DNA of 64,000 nt from Hymenobacter sp. PAMC 26628. Its GTDB lineage: Bacteria > Bacteroidota > Bacteroidia > Cytophagales > Hymenobacteraceae. The DNA lies in NCBI RefSeq assembly GCF_001562275.1, contig NZ_CP014304.1, positions 2,418,001 to 2,482,000 of the forward strand, written 5' to 3'. The notes under the pieces were generated by a model that had not been told where the DNA came from, ran no database searches, and saw nothing but the letters and a program-made list of their open reading frames with translations. The position numbers and the translations under genes are program-made. Numbering within the stretch: position 1 is the first letter of the stretch; every line of letters starts with the position of its first letter. This document shows positions 35,256 through 43,572 of the stretch, piece by piece.

Positions 35256-35639
35256 ATGGCTTCCAACCTAGATTACCTCGCCCCCGCCCTCGAACCGCTC
35301 GAAGAGAAAGTAAAGGCCTACTTGCAAGCCGAAGAATCCCTGCGCAAAGCCCGCCTGGCCCGCGCCGACGCGCCCCGCCAAGCCGCCAACCGCGCCCAGT
35401 CGGCTGAAGAATTTGAGCAGCGCCCCGCCACCGGCAGCTACGACCAGGCCACCGACGAACGCCAGCAGCAGCACCAAGCCCTGCACGACGACCTCGCCCG
35501 CCTCCGCCACGAAATAATGGAACTGCTGCCCACCCGCGATGCCTGGGTGAAGGTGAACCTGGGCTACGGGCCCAGCCGCGTAGGGGCCTGGGCCGTGCCC
35601 GGCCCACCGGCCGGCTACGAGTTGCGCATCGTGCACTAG
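35256..35639 (+). CDS. hypothetical coiled-coil protein
   Basis: A 127-residue cytoplasmic protein, strongly charged and helical between residues 10 and 95 (LEPLEEKVKAYLQAEESL, EERQQQHQ-like stretches), so likely a short coiled coil. It ends in GYGPSRVGAWAVPGPPAGYELRIVH. No family is recognised. Two terminator-like hairpins follow it. Confidence 0.6.
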   Translation: MASNLDYLAPALEPLEEKVKAYLQAEESLRKARLARADAPRQAANRAQSAEEFEQRPATGSYDQATDERQQQHQALHDDLARLRHEIMELLPTRDAWVKVNLGYGPSRVGAWAVPGPPAGYELRIVH

Positions 35640-35681
35640 CCAAGCCACCGGTCGCTTCCTTCGGTGTTGGGCATGAAAAAA

Positions 35682-35708
35682 GGACGAGGCATGGCCCCGT
35701 CCCTTTTT
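35682..35708 (+). terminator. terminator after the 35256 gene
   Basis: GGACGAGGC pairs with GCCCCGTCC over nine bases with one mismatch, followed by a T run of five. Confidence 0.65.
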
Positions 35709-35750
35709 AAACCAAAACACCTTAAAAAACTATTCTTTCACAATGGGATA

Positions 35751-35786
35751 ACGAAACGGCCGGGAAAAAATTCCCGGCCGTTTCGT
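35751..35786. terminator. bidirectional terminator, ffh side
   Basis: A perfect 16-bp stem (ACGAAACGGCCGGGAA and its complement) around a 4-base loop, with T runs possible on both strands. It lies 29 bases past the ffh stop and should end the ffh transcript. Confidence 0.75.
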
Positions 35787-35814
35787 TTTTGTTGCAAATC
35801 CGTTTACGGTTGAG

Positions 35815-37179
35815 CTAGCGCATCATACCGCCGGGGCCCCCTTTTAGGCCGCCCATCATTTTGGCCATCTGGGCCATGCCGCCCTTGGTCTGGCTCATCT
35901 TGTTCATGGTGCGCATCATTTTGCGCATGTCCTCAAACTGCTTCATCAGGGCGTTTACCTGCTGAATGTCAGTCCCCGAGCCCTTGGCCAGGCGGCGCTT
36001 GCGCGAGCCGTTAATGAGGTCGGGGTTGGCCCGCTCCTGCTTGGTCATGCTCTTGATGATGGCCTCCACGGGCTTGAAGGCGTCGTCGTCGATTTCGACG
36101 TCCTTCATGGCCTTACTCATGCCCGGAATCATTCCCATCAAGTCCTTGATGTTGCCCATCTTCTTGATCTGGTCCAGCTGCGAGAGGAAGTCGTCGAAGT
36201 TGAACTGGTTCTTGCGGATTTTGGCGTTGATGCGCTTGGCCTCGTCCTCGTCGAACTGCTGCTGGGCCCGCTCCACGAGCGAAATCACGTCGCCCATGCC
36301 CAAGATGCGCTGAGCCATCCGGTCGGGGTAGAAAAGGTCAAGCGCCTCCATCTTCTCGCCCGTCGAGATGAACTTGATGGGCTTTTCTACCACGGCCCGG
36401 ATGCTGAGGGCCGCGCCGCCGCGGCTGTCGCCGTCGAGCTTGGTGAGCACCACGCCATCGAAATTCAGGCGGTCGTTGAAGGTTTTGGCGGTGTTCACGG
36501 CGTCCTGCCCAGTCATGGCGTCCACCACAAACAGGGTTTCGCTGGGGTTGATGGCGCTTTTGACAGCCTCAATCTCGCGCATCATCTGCTCATCGACGGC
36601 CAGGCGGCCGGCGGTGTCGATGATGACCACCTTCTTGTTGTTTTTCTTGGCGTAGTCGATGGCGTTGCGCGAAATCTCGACCGGGTTCTTGTTGTCGATT
36701 TCGCTGTACACTTCCACCCCAATTTGCTCGCCGAGCACCTTCAGCTGCTCGATGGCGGCGGGGCGGTATACGTCGCAGGCCACCAGCAGCACGGTGCGGT
36801 TCTGCTTCTTGATGAAGCTGGCCAACTTGCCGGCAAACGTGGTTTTGCCCGAGCCCTGCAGTCCCGAGAGCAGCACCACGGCCGGGTCGCCCTTGATGAC
36901 GATGTCCTGCTTCTCGCCGCCCATAAGCGCGGTCAGCTCATCGTACACAATTTTGACCATGAGTTGGCCCGGCGAGACGGCCGTGAGCACGTCGCGGCCC
37001 ATGGCCTCGTCCTTGATTTTATCGGTTACGTCTTTGGCAACCTTGTAGTTGACGTCGGCATCGACCAGGGCCCGGCGGATTTCCTTGATGGTGGCCGCGA
37101 CGTTGATTTCGGAGATGCTGCCCTGGCCCTTTAGGGTTTTGATGGCCCGGTCGAGCTTGGTGGAGAGGTTATCGAACAT
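35815..37179 (-). CDS. ffh: signal recognition particle protein Ffh
   Basis: A 454-residue SRP54-type GTPase. N domain (1-90), G domain with P-loop GLQGSGKTT near residue 108, DTAGR near 190 and TKLDG near 247, and a C-terminal M domain rich in Met (SRKRRLAKGSGTD, then KQFEDMRKMMRTMNKM) ending in a Gly-rich tail. It binds the SRP RNA and signal sequences and delivers nascent membrane proteins to FtsY. The SRP RNA gene lies in the same window at 63730-63818. A TACTTTTG box is at 37262-37269. Confidence 0.97.
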   Translation of the reverse strand: MFDNLSTKLDRAIKTLKGQGSISEINVAATIKEIRRALVDADVNYKVAKDVTDKIKDEAMGRDVLTAVSPGQLMVKIVYDELTALMGGEKQDIVIKGDPAVVLLSGLQGSGKTTFAGKLASFIKKQNRTVLLVACDVYRPAAIEQLKVLGEQIGVEVYSEIDNKNPVEISRNAIDYAKKNNKKVVIIDTAGRLAVDEQMMREIEAVKSAINPSETLFVVDAMTGQDAVNTAKTFNDRLNFDGVVLTKLDGDSRGGAALSIRAVVEKPIKFISTGEKMEALDLFYPDRMAQRILGMGDVISLVERAQQQFDEDEAKRINAKIRKNQFNFDDFLSQLDQIKKMGNIKDLMGMIPGMSKAMKDVEIDDDAFKPVEAIIKSMTKQERANPDLINGSRKRRLAKGSGTDIQQVNALMKQFEDMRKMMRTMNKMSQTKGGMAQMAKMMGGLKGGPGGMMR

Positions 37180-37261
37180 GAAGCAATGGGGTTGGCGGAG
37201 GGAGGGATTTCGCGGGGCCCGCGGTGGGGCCCCGGGCGGAAACTGGGCCGGAAATCACCTT

Positions 37262-37269
37262 CAAAAGTA
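37262..37269 (-). promoter_or_regulatory. -7 box for ffh
   Basis: The minus strand reads TACTTTTG, a full TAnnTTTG match, about 83 bases before the ffh start. It diverges from a TACCTTCG box for the next gene. Confidence 0.5.
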
Positions 37270-37300
37270 ACCACAAACGGGCGAAAAACGGTCCGGGCCG

Positions 37301-37308
37301 TACCTTCG
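37301..37308 (+). promoter_or_regulatory. -7 box for the 37333 glycosyltransferase
   Basis: TACCTTCG lies 24 bases before the GTG start, one base off the TAnnTTTG consensus. Confidence 0.4.
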
Positions 37309-37332
37309 CCCGTTCTGCTCAGCCCCGTTCCC

Positions 37333-38655
37333 GTGCCCCAAACCCACCCGTTGCGCCTGCTCGTCCTCACCTACTACTGGCCGCCCTCGGGCGGAGCTGG
37401 CGTGCAGCGCTGCCTGAAATGGGTGAAATACCTGGGCGATTTTGGCGTGGAAGCCACCGTGGTGACCGTGGACGCCGCCCAGGCCACCTACCCCGTGCTG
37501 GACGAAAGCCTGGCCGCCGACGTACCGCCCGGTGTGCGCGTCATCCGTACGCCCACGTCCGAGCCGTTCGAAAGCTATAAGAAGCTGACGGGCCGCGCCG
37601 TGCCCTACGGCGGCTTTGCCAATGAGGGCAAGCCCGGGCTGGTGCAGCAGGCCCTGCGCTTCGTGCGCGGCAACCTGTTCATTCCGGACCCGCGCCGGGG
37701 CTGGAACAAGCACGCGCTGCGAGCCGTGGAACGACTGCTGGCCGCCGGCGAAACCTTCGACGCCGTGCTCACCAGCTCGCCGCCGCACTCCACCCAACTC
37801 ATCGGCCTGGAGCTAAAGAAGCGCCACGGCCTGCGCTGGCTGGCCGATATGCGCGACCCGTGGACGGACATCTACTACTATAAGGACCTGCACCACACGC
37901 CCCTGGCCGCCTGGCTCGACGCCCGCTACGAGCGCCAGATGCTGACGCAGGCCGACGCCGTGCTCGTGACCTCGCCCGAGACCGAGCGCCTGTTCCGCGC
38001 CAAGGTGCCGGGGCTGGGGGACGGCAAAATCCACGTGTTACCCAACGGCTACGACGCGCCCGATTTTGGCCAGTCCTCGCGCCCGCCAGCCGACTGCTTT
38101 CGCATCACCCACACCGGCACCATCACCGAGTTGTACCACATTGACGGCTTGCTGGGGGCCCTAGCCGGGGCCCGGGCGCGCCACCCCGCCGTGCCCGTGC
38201 AGCTGCGCTTCGTGGGCCAAGTGAGCGCCGCGCTCCGAGCCCAGGTGAGCGCCGCTGGCCTGGGCAGCATCACGGAATACCAACCGTTTGTGCCCCACGC
38301 CGAATCGGTGGCCGAGCTGCTGCGCGCCACCGTGCTGCTGATGGCCATTCCCGACGTACCGCGCAACCGGGGCATTTTGCCGGGCAAAATCTTTGAGTAC
38401 CTGGCCGCCAACAAGCCCGTGCTGTGCGTGGGACCCGCCGACTCCGACGCTGATAATTTGCTGCAAGAATGCGGCGCCGGCCAGGCCCTGCCCTATGCCG
38501 ACGCGGCCCTGATGCAGGAAACCCTCGACGCGCTGCTGCACCAGTGGGCCATCAACCCCAACCTGGACCTGCCCGCCGCCGCCCACGCCCGCTACGCCCG
38601 CCGGGCCCTCACAGGGCAGCTGGCCGCCATTGTGGGGGCCCCGGCGCACGGCTAG
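37333..38655 (+). CDS. GT4-type glycosyltransferase
   Basis: A 440-residue GT-B protein. N-terminal LRLLVLTYYWPPSGGAGVQRC is typical of WbuB-like GT4 enzymes; DMRDPWTD, a motif found in such enzymes, is near residue 175; and the donor site has ILPGKIFEYLAANKPVLCVGP. The GTG at 37333 follows a TACCTTCG box; longer in-frame starts overlap the divergent ffh region. It opens the surface-glycan locus and ends one base before the convergent FkbH gene. Confidence 0.87.
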   Translation: MPQTHPLRLLVLTYYWPPSGGAGVQRCLKWVKYLGDFGVEATVVTVDAAQATYPVLDESLAADVPPGVRVIRTPTSEPFESYKKLTGRAVPYGGFANEGKPGLVQQALRFVRGNLFIPDPRRGWNKHALRAVERLLAAGETFDAVLTSSPPHSTQLIGLELKKRHGLRWLADMRDPWTDIYYYKDLHHTPLAAWLDARYERQMLTQADAVLVTSPETERLFRAKVPGLGDGKIHVLPNGYDAPDFGQSSRPPADCFRITHTGTITELYHIDGLLGALAGARARHPAVPVQLRFVGQVSAALRAQVSAAGLGSITEYQPFVPHAESVAELLRATVLLMAIPDVPRNRGILPGKIFEYLAANKPVLCVGPADSDADNLLQECGAGQALPYADAALMQETLDALLHQWAINPNLDLPAAAHARYARRALTGQLAAIVGAPAHG

Positions 38656-38656
38656 G

Positions 38657-40474
38657 CTAGGTGAGCCGCGCCACGGCGCCGCGCAGCTTGGCGGGCACCC
38701 GGTTCCAGAGGCGCGCGCGCCAATCGGCCCAGGCCGAGTGCGTTAGCTGCCGGCCCCGCCACTCGCCGATGGCCGCGGCCAGGTGCTGCGCCAGGGTGCG
38801 GTAGTGGCGGGGCTGGTAGTGGCGCAGGTTGTTGGTGACGTCGGCGCGCTGGTTGATGAAGGGGCGGGCGTCGACCACGAAGCAGTTGGGAGCCGTTCTC
38901 ACGAAATCATCCAACACGGCGTTCAGCGCCACGTGGCGCTGGGGGGCCCCGGGCTCGCCCGAGTTAGGCACGTCGATTTCGGTGCCGTTGAGGAAGAAAA
39001 TGGGCACGGGCGCCGGCACCTGCTGGCGCAGCCAGGCCAGGTTTTCGCGGAACTCGGCGGGGCTAATGGGGCCCTCAAAATGAAAATCCTGCGCAAACTG
39101 CCGTAAAAAAGCTTCGTCCATTCCCCGGAACTTGCGCTGGGCGTAGCGGGCCGCCAGGGCCCCCGGCGGCTCAGCCGTCAGGTCGCGGTAGCCACCGAAA
39201 GGCACGGCGATGCCCGTAGCCCGTTCGCGGTACAGGTCCTGAGTATAGTCCATCAGCGGACTGAACACCAGTACGTCGTAGTCACCGCGCCACAGGGCCG
39301 TATCATAGGCGTCAGCGCCCAGAAACGGCAGACGCCGGGCCAGGCGCTGTTGCTCAGCAGCGGGCAGCTCCTGGGTTTGGCGCAGCAGCACGGTGTGCTC
39401 CAAATGCGCCGTTATCTGGTTCTCGTTGAGAAAGTTGAATTCTTCCGTCACTTTCAGGTCGAAGGCTTGTAGGAAGGGCGTGAGTTGGCCCAAGTCGCAG
39501 CCCCCCTTCAGCAACACGCGCAGCTTGGGGGCCCCAGCGGCGGACGCGGGCGGCGCGGCGGGTGCCCCGGCGGCAACCGTCAGCCAGTCGGGCCGGTCGG
39601 TATTGTTTAATTCCGTAGCCACTTCGCCCTGCACTTCCAGCGCCGGGAAATCCAGCCAGGCGTAGGTGAACTGCTCAACGCCGAGGTGCAGAATCCGGCA
39701 CGAAAACACGAGTTGCTCCAGCCGGTTCTCGCCCACGTTCAGGCAAAACACGCCCACCAAGCCGTAGTCGCCGAACTGGTCGCGCACGCGCACCGTGCCC
39801 CAGCGGCGAGCCGGGTCGGCGAAGCTGGCCGCTAGCTCTTCGGTCGTGACGCGCTGCTTGGTGAAATTGAGCTGGTTGGAGCGGTTGATGAGCTCCTCGA
39901 TGCGGGCCAAATCGGGCACTACTTCGGGGCCCTCGCGGAACTCTATTTGCACACCGGCGGCGCGCAGAAAAGCCAGGTTGTCGCCCTCATACTGGGCGCG
40001 AGCCTGCTGCTGGCGCTCCAATAGCTGGTACTGCTTGAGGCGCGAAAAGCCGGGGTCGGGCTTGCCGCTGGCCCGCAGGGCCCCGGCCAGGGCGGGCAGG
40101 TCGGCGGGGTCGGCGGTTTGCAGGCCGGGGTTGTAGAAGGCGGCCTCGCGCAGGTTCACGGGGTTGTCGTCGAGGAAAAGCGCGTTGGGGGCCCTAAGCT
40201 GCATGGCCTCTAGCAACTCCTTGATGACCGGGCCCTTGGGCTGCCAGCCGATGCGCAGAAACACGAACAAGTCGCGGATGCCCAGGGCTTCCAATTCGGC
40301 TTCGGCGGCGGCGGGGTCGTTCTTGCTGACGACGGTGTGCACCAGGCCCCGGGCGGCGGTGGCGCGCACCAGGGCCAGGTTTTCGGCGATGGGCGCCACG
40401 GGGCCCTCCGAGAGCGTACCCCGCCAGAAGGTATCATCCAGGTCCCAAATGAGGAGTTTTACGGGCTCGGCCAT
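38657..40474 (-). CDS. FkbH-like HAD-family glyceryl-transfer protein
   Basis: A 605-residue protein. The N-terminal HAD domain has IWDLDDTFWRGTL (DxDxT) near residue 9 and FLDDNPVNLREA near 98. An FkbH-type GNAT-like part follows with NRSNQLNFTKQRVT near 193 and VRDQFGDYGLVGVF near 225. The last 290 residues look SGNH-hydrolase-like (VFSPLMDYTQDLY, FLNGTEIDVP), so the order differs from FkbH proteins in which an SGNH part comes first. FkbH proteins take a glyceryl group from 1,3-bisphosphoglycerate onto a carrier protein. A TAAATTTG box at 40479-40486 lies five bases before the ATG. It diverges from pseB. Confidence 0.8.
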   Translation of the reverse strand: MAEPVKLLIWDLDDTFWRGTLSEGPVAPIAENLALVRATAARGLVHTVVSKNDPAAAEAELEALGIRDLFVFLRIGWQPKGPVIKELLEAMQLRAPNALFLDDNPVNLREAAFYNPGLQTADPADLPALAGALRASGKPDPGFSRLKQYQLLERQQQARAQYEGDNLAFLRAAGVQIEFREGPEVVPDLARIEELINRSNQLNFTKQRVTTEELAASFADPARRWGTVRVRDQFGDYGLVGVFCLNVGENRLEQLVFSCRILHLGVEQFTYAWLDFPALEVQGEVATELNNTDRPDWLTVAAGAPAAPPASAAGAPKLRVLLKGGCDLGQLTPFLQAFDLKVTEEFNFLNENQITAHLEHTVLLRQTQELPAAEQQRLARRLPFLGADAYDTALWRGDYDVLVFSPLMDYTQDLYRERATGIAVPFGGYRDLTAEPPGALAARYAQRKFRGMDEAFLRQFAQDFHFEGPISPAEFRENLAWLRQQVPAPVPIFFLNGTEIDVPNSGEPGAPQRHVALNAVLDDFVRTAPNCFVVDARPFINQRADVTNNLRHYQPRHYRTLAQHLAAAIGEWRGRQLTHSAWADWRARLWNRVPAKLRGAVARLT

Positions 40475-40478
40475 GCCG

Positions 40479-40486
40479 CAAATTTA
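40479..40486 (-). promoter_or_regulatory. -7 box for the FkbH-like gene
   Basis: The minus strand reads TAAATTTG; only four bases separate it from the ATG at 40474, so the transcript would be leaderless or nearly so. Confidence 0.5.
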
Positions 40487-40506
40487 CGCCGCCCGGCCCG
40501 GGTGCG

Positions 40507-40514
40507 TACTTTTG
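40507..40514 (+). promoter_or_regulatory. -7 box for pseB
   Basis: TACTTTTG, a full TAnnTTTG match, lies 22 bases before the pseB ATG. Transcription from here could run through the Pse genes. Confidence 0.55.
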
Positions 40515-40536
40515 CCCTTTCTCTCTTTCACTTTTC

Positions 40537-41556
40537 ATGGCCCTCGACCTCAACCACAAGTCCATCCTCGTCACGGGCGGCACCGGCTCGTTCGGTAAGC
40601 AGTTCGTGCGCACCGTTTTCGCAAAATTCCCGCAGGTGAAGCGGCTGGTGGTGTTCTCGCGCGACGAGCTGAAGCAGTACGAGATGAGCCAGGAATTCAG
40701 CCCGGCCCGGTACCCGGCCATCCGCTACTTCATCGGCGACGTGCGCGACCCGCAGCGCTTGCAACGCGCCTGCGAGGGCATCGACATTGTGATTCACGCC
40801 GCCGCCCTCAAGCAGGTGCCCGCCGCTGAATACAACCCGATGGAGTGCATCAAAACCAACATTTTCGGGGCCGAAAACGTGATTAATGCCGCCCTTGACT
40901 GCGGCGTGAAGGACGTGGTAGCCCTGAGCACCGACAAAGCCGCCGCGCCCATCAACCTGTACGGAGCCACCAAACTGTGCTCCGATAAGCTGTTTGTGGC
41001 CGCCAACAACATGAAGGGCGCGCGCGATTTGCGCTTTTCGGTGGTGCGCTACGGCAACGTGATTGGCTCGCGCGGGTCGGTGATGCCTTTTTTTTTAAAG
41101 GAGCGCCGCACCGGCGTGCTGCCCATCACCCACCCCGACATGACGCGCTTCAACATCTCGCTCGAAGAAGGCGTGGACCTAGTGCTCTACGCACTAGAGC
41201 ACGCCTGGGGCGGCGAGATTTTCGTGCCGAAAATTCCTTCCTATAAGATCACCGAAGTGGCCCGCGCCATCGGGCCCGACTGCGAGCAACGCATCGTGGG
41301 CATTCGCCCCGGCGAGAAGCTGCACGAGGAAATGATTACCGAAACCGACGCCCTAAGCACGGTGGAACTGCCCCGCTACTACGTGATTTTGCCCAACACG
41401 CCCAACTGGGACGTGGACAAGTTTGTGGCCCACTTCCACGGCCGGCGCGTGCCGCTGGGCTTCCACTACGACTCGGCCAACAACTACGAGTGGCTCGACG
41501 CGGCCCAGATTCAGGAAGAAATCCGGCGGCACGTGGACGCTGATTTTGTGGCATAA
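40537..41556 (+). CDS. pseB: UDP-N-acetylglucosamine 4,6-dehydratase (inverting)
   Basis: A 339-residue SDR enzyme starting MALDLNHKSILVTGGTGSFGKQ. The cofactor motif TGGTGSFG is near residue 13, LSTDKAAAP is the catalytic Asp-Lys region, and YGATK supplies Tyr and Lys. The sequence is PseB-like along its length (SRDELKQYEMSQEF). It makes UDP-2-acetamido-2,6-dideoxy-L-arabino-hexos-4-ulose, the first step to pseudaminic acid. It is the first gene of a run of same-strand genes reaching 55662. Confidence 0.93.
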   Translation: MALDLNHKSILVTGGTGSFGKQFVRTVFAKFPQVKRLVVFSRDELKQYEMSQEFSPARYPAIRYFIGDVRDPQRLQRACEGIDIVIHAAALKQVPAAEYNPMECIKTNIFGAENVINAALDCGVKDVVALSTDKAAAPINLYGATKLCSDKLFVAANNMKGARDLRFSVVRYGNVIGSRGSVMPFFLKERRTGVLPITHPDMTRFNISLEEGVDLVLYALEHAWGGEIFVPKIPSYKITEVARAIGPDCEQRIVGIRPGEKLHEEMITETDALSTVELPRYYVILPNTPNWDVDKFVAHFHGRRVPLGFHYDSANNYEWLDAAQIQEEIRRHVDADFVA

Positions 41557-41592
41557 GTGCTGGGGTTAGGGGCCCCAAAGCGCGCCTTCCTT

Positions 41593-41600
41593 TACCTTTG
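41593..41600 (+). promoter_or_regulatory. -7 box before pseC
   Basis: TACCTTTG lies seven bases before the pseC ATG, so transcription started here would give an almost leaderless mRNA in addition to any readthrough from pseB. Confidence 0.45.
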
Positions 41601-41607
41601 GGGCCCC

Positions 41608-42792
41608 ATGCCCGACCCCGCTTTCTACCCCGCCCACCCCCTGCCCTACGGCCGCCAGCACATCACCGATGCCGACGTGGCCGCCGTGGCCGACGCGCTA
41701 CGCGCCGACTTCCTGACCCAGGGCCCTCGGGTGGCGGAATTCGAGGCCCGGTTTGCAGAGTACATCGGGGCCCGATACGCCGTGGCCGTGAGCAACGGCA
41801 CGGCCGCGCTGCACCTGTGCGCGCTGGCCCTGGGCGTGGGGCCTGGGCAGCGCGTCATCACCACGCCCCTCACCTTCGCGGCTTCGGCCAACTGCGTGCT
41901 GTACTGCGGTGGCGAGGTGCACTTTGCCGACATTGACCCCGCCACCGGCCTGATTGATTTGGCCCAGGTGCGGGCCCTGCTGAGGGCCCACCCGAAGGGC
42001 TATTTCCAGGGCTTGATTCCGGTGGATTTTGCCGGGCTGGGCGCGGATTTGGAGCAGGCCCGGGCTCTGGCCGACGAGTTTAGCCTCTGGCTTATTGAGG
42101 ACGCCTGCCACGCGCCGGGCGGCTTTTTTGTTGATTCTGAAGGTCGGGAACGGCGCTGCGGCAGCGGGCAGCTGGCCGATTTGGCCATCTTCAGCTTCCA
42201 CCCCGTCAAGCACATTGCCACCGGCGAGGGCGGCATGGTCACCACCAACGACGAGCGCCTCTACCACCGCCTGCTGCGCCTGCGCACCCACGGCATCACC
42301 CGCGACGAGGCCTCGTTTGTGAACCCCGGCGAGGGCGGCTGGTACATGGAAATGCAGGAGCTGGGCTACAACTACCGCATTTCAGACATCAACTGCGCGC
42401 TGGGCCTCAGCCAGCTGGCCCGTGCCGACGCTGCCCTGGCCCGCCGCCGCCAGCTGGCCGCCCGCTACGACGCTGCCTTTGCCGCCCTGCCGGGCGTAGA
42501 CGTGCTGGCCCCCGGCCGCCCCGGCCACGCCTACCACCTTTACGTAGTGCAAGTGGCCGACCGACGCGGGCTGTACGACTTCCTCAAAGCCCGGCAAATC
42601 TTTGCCCAGGTGCACTACATTCCGGTCCACCGCATGCCGTATTACGAGCGGCTGGGCTGGAAAAAGGGCGACTTCCCGCAGGCCGAGGCCTACTACGCCC
42701 GCTGCCTGAGCCTGCCCCTCTACCCCACCCTGACCGACGACGAGCAGGACTACGTGGTGGCCTGCGTGGCAGAATTTCTGCCAAAACAGTAG
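41608..42792 (+). CDS. pseC: UDP-4-amino-4,6-dideoxy-N-acetyl-beta-L-altrosamine transaminase
   Basis: A 394-residue PLP enzyme of the DegT/AHBA family. The N-terminus LPYGRQHITDADVAAV is typical of PseC. The substrate and cofactor sites show AVSNGTAALHL, IEDACHAPGG and the PLP Lys in FHPVKHIATGEGG near residue 205. It adds an amino group from glutamate to the 4-keto sugar made by PseB. The ATG at 41608 is preferred because a promoter box ends just before it. Confidence 0.93.
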   Translation: MPDPAFYPAHPLPYGRQHITDADVAAVADALRADFLTQGPRVAEFEARFAEYIGARYAVAVSNGTAALHLCALALGVGPGQRVITTPLTFAASANCVLYCGGEVHFADIDPATGLIDLAQVRALLRAHPKGYFQGLIPVDFAGLGADLEQARALADEFSLWLIEDACHAPGGFFVDSEGRERRCGSGQLADLAIFSFHPVKHIATGEGGMVTTNDERLYHRLLRLRTHGITRDEASFVNPGEGGWYMEMQELGYNYRISDINCALGLSQLARADAALARRRQLAARYDAAFAALPGVDVLAPGRPGHAYHLYVVQVADRRGLYDFLKARQIFAQVHYIPVHRMPYYERLGWKKGDFPQAEAYYARCLSLPLYPTLTDDEQDYVVACVAEFLPKQ

Positions 42793-42869
42793 CGGCAAAA
42801 TATTAAAGACCAATACTGAAGCAGGTTTTAAATGATTATTTTGTTTCGACACAATTCCCTTTCGCCTGC

Positions 42870-43541
42870 ATGACCATCCATGATTTTGATTCTAACCAGG
42901 CCATTCATTACGAAAACGGCTTCTACCTTACCAGCGACGTAACCCGGCTGGCTAAGGCCATGGGCCACTTCGAGTTGTACAAAATGATAACCGGCCTGCC
43001 GGGCGCAGTGGTCGAATGCGGCGTTTTCAAGGCTACCTCGCTCGTGCGGTGGGCTACTTTTCGCGAACTGCTGGAAAGCCCGTATTCGCGGCGCATCCTC
43101 GGGTTTGATATTTTTGGGGCGTTTCCGCGGCACGCAGACGAAACCGACAACGCCTTTGCCGCCCGCCACGACGACGTGGCCGGCCAGGGCCTGAGCGTGG
43201 CACAAGTGCAAGCGGTGCTGGCCCATAAAGGCCTGCGCAACGTGGAGCTGGTGCCTGGCGACGTGGTGAGCACCATTCCGGCTTACGCCGCGGCTCACCC
43301 GGAGCTGCGCATTGCCTTGTTGCACATCGACGTGGACGTGTACAAGCCCAGCCAAGTGGCCTTGGATACGCTTTACGACCTGGTGGTTCCCAGCGGCTTG
43401 CTTATTTTTGATGACTACGGCACCGTAGCCGGCGAAACCCGTGCCGTGGACGAACTAGTGGCCCGCCACAACCTACGGCTGCAAAAACTGTCTTATACCC
43501 ACACGCCCAGTTTCGTGGTGAAACCCGGGCCCCGGCCGTAG
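42870..43541 (+). CDS. TylF/MycF-type O-methyltransferase
   Basis: A 223-residue SAM enzyme of the macrocin O-methyltransferase (TylF) family: GAVVECGVFKATSLVRWA near residue 46, ILGFDIFGAFP, and the metal and substrate part ALLHIDVDVYKPSQVALDTLY with IFDDYG. These are Mg-dependent sugar O-methyltransferases. In this locus it could methylate a sugar hydroxyl or a glyceryl substituent of the glycan. The start MTIHDFDSNQAIHY is at ATG 42870. The next gene is 31 bases away. Confidence 0.87.
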   Translation: MTIHDFDSNQAIHYENGFYLTSDVTRLAKAMGHFELYKMITGLPGAVVECGVFKATSLVRWATFRELLESPYSRRILGFDIFGAFPRHADETDNAFAARHDDVAGQGLSVAQVQAVLAHKGLRNVELVPGDVVSTIPAYAAAHPELRIALLHIDVDVYKPSQVALDTLYDLVVPSGLLIFDDYGTVAGETRAVDELVARHNLRLQKLSYTHTPSFVVKPGPRP

Positions 43542-43572
43542 CCTTTGCTCCCCACCCTTCCGCCTTACTCCC

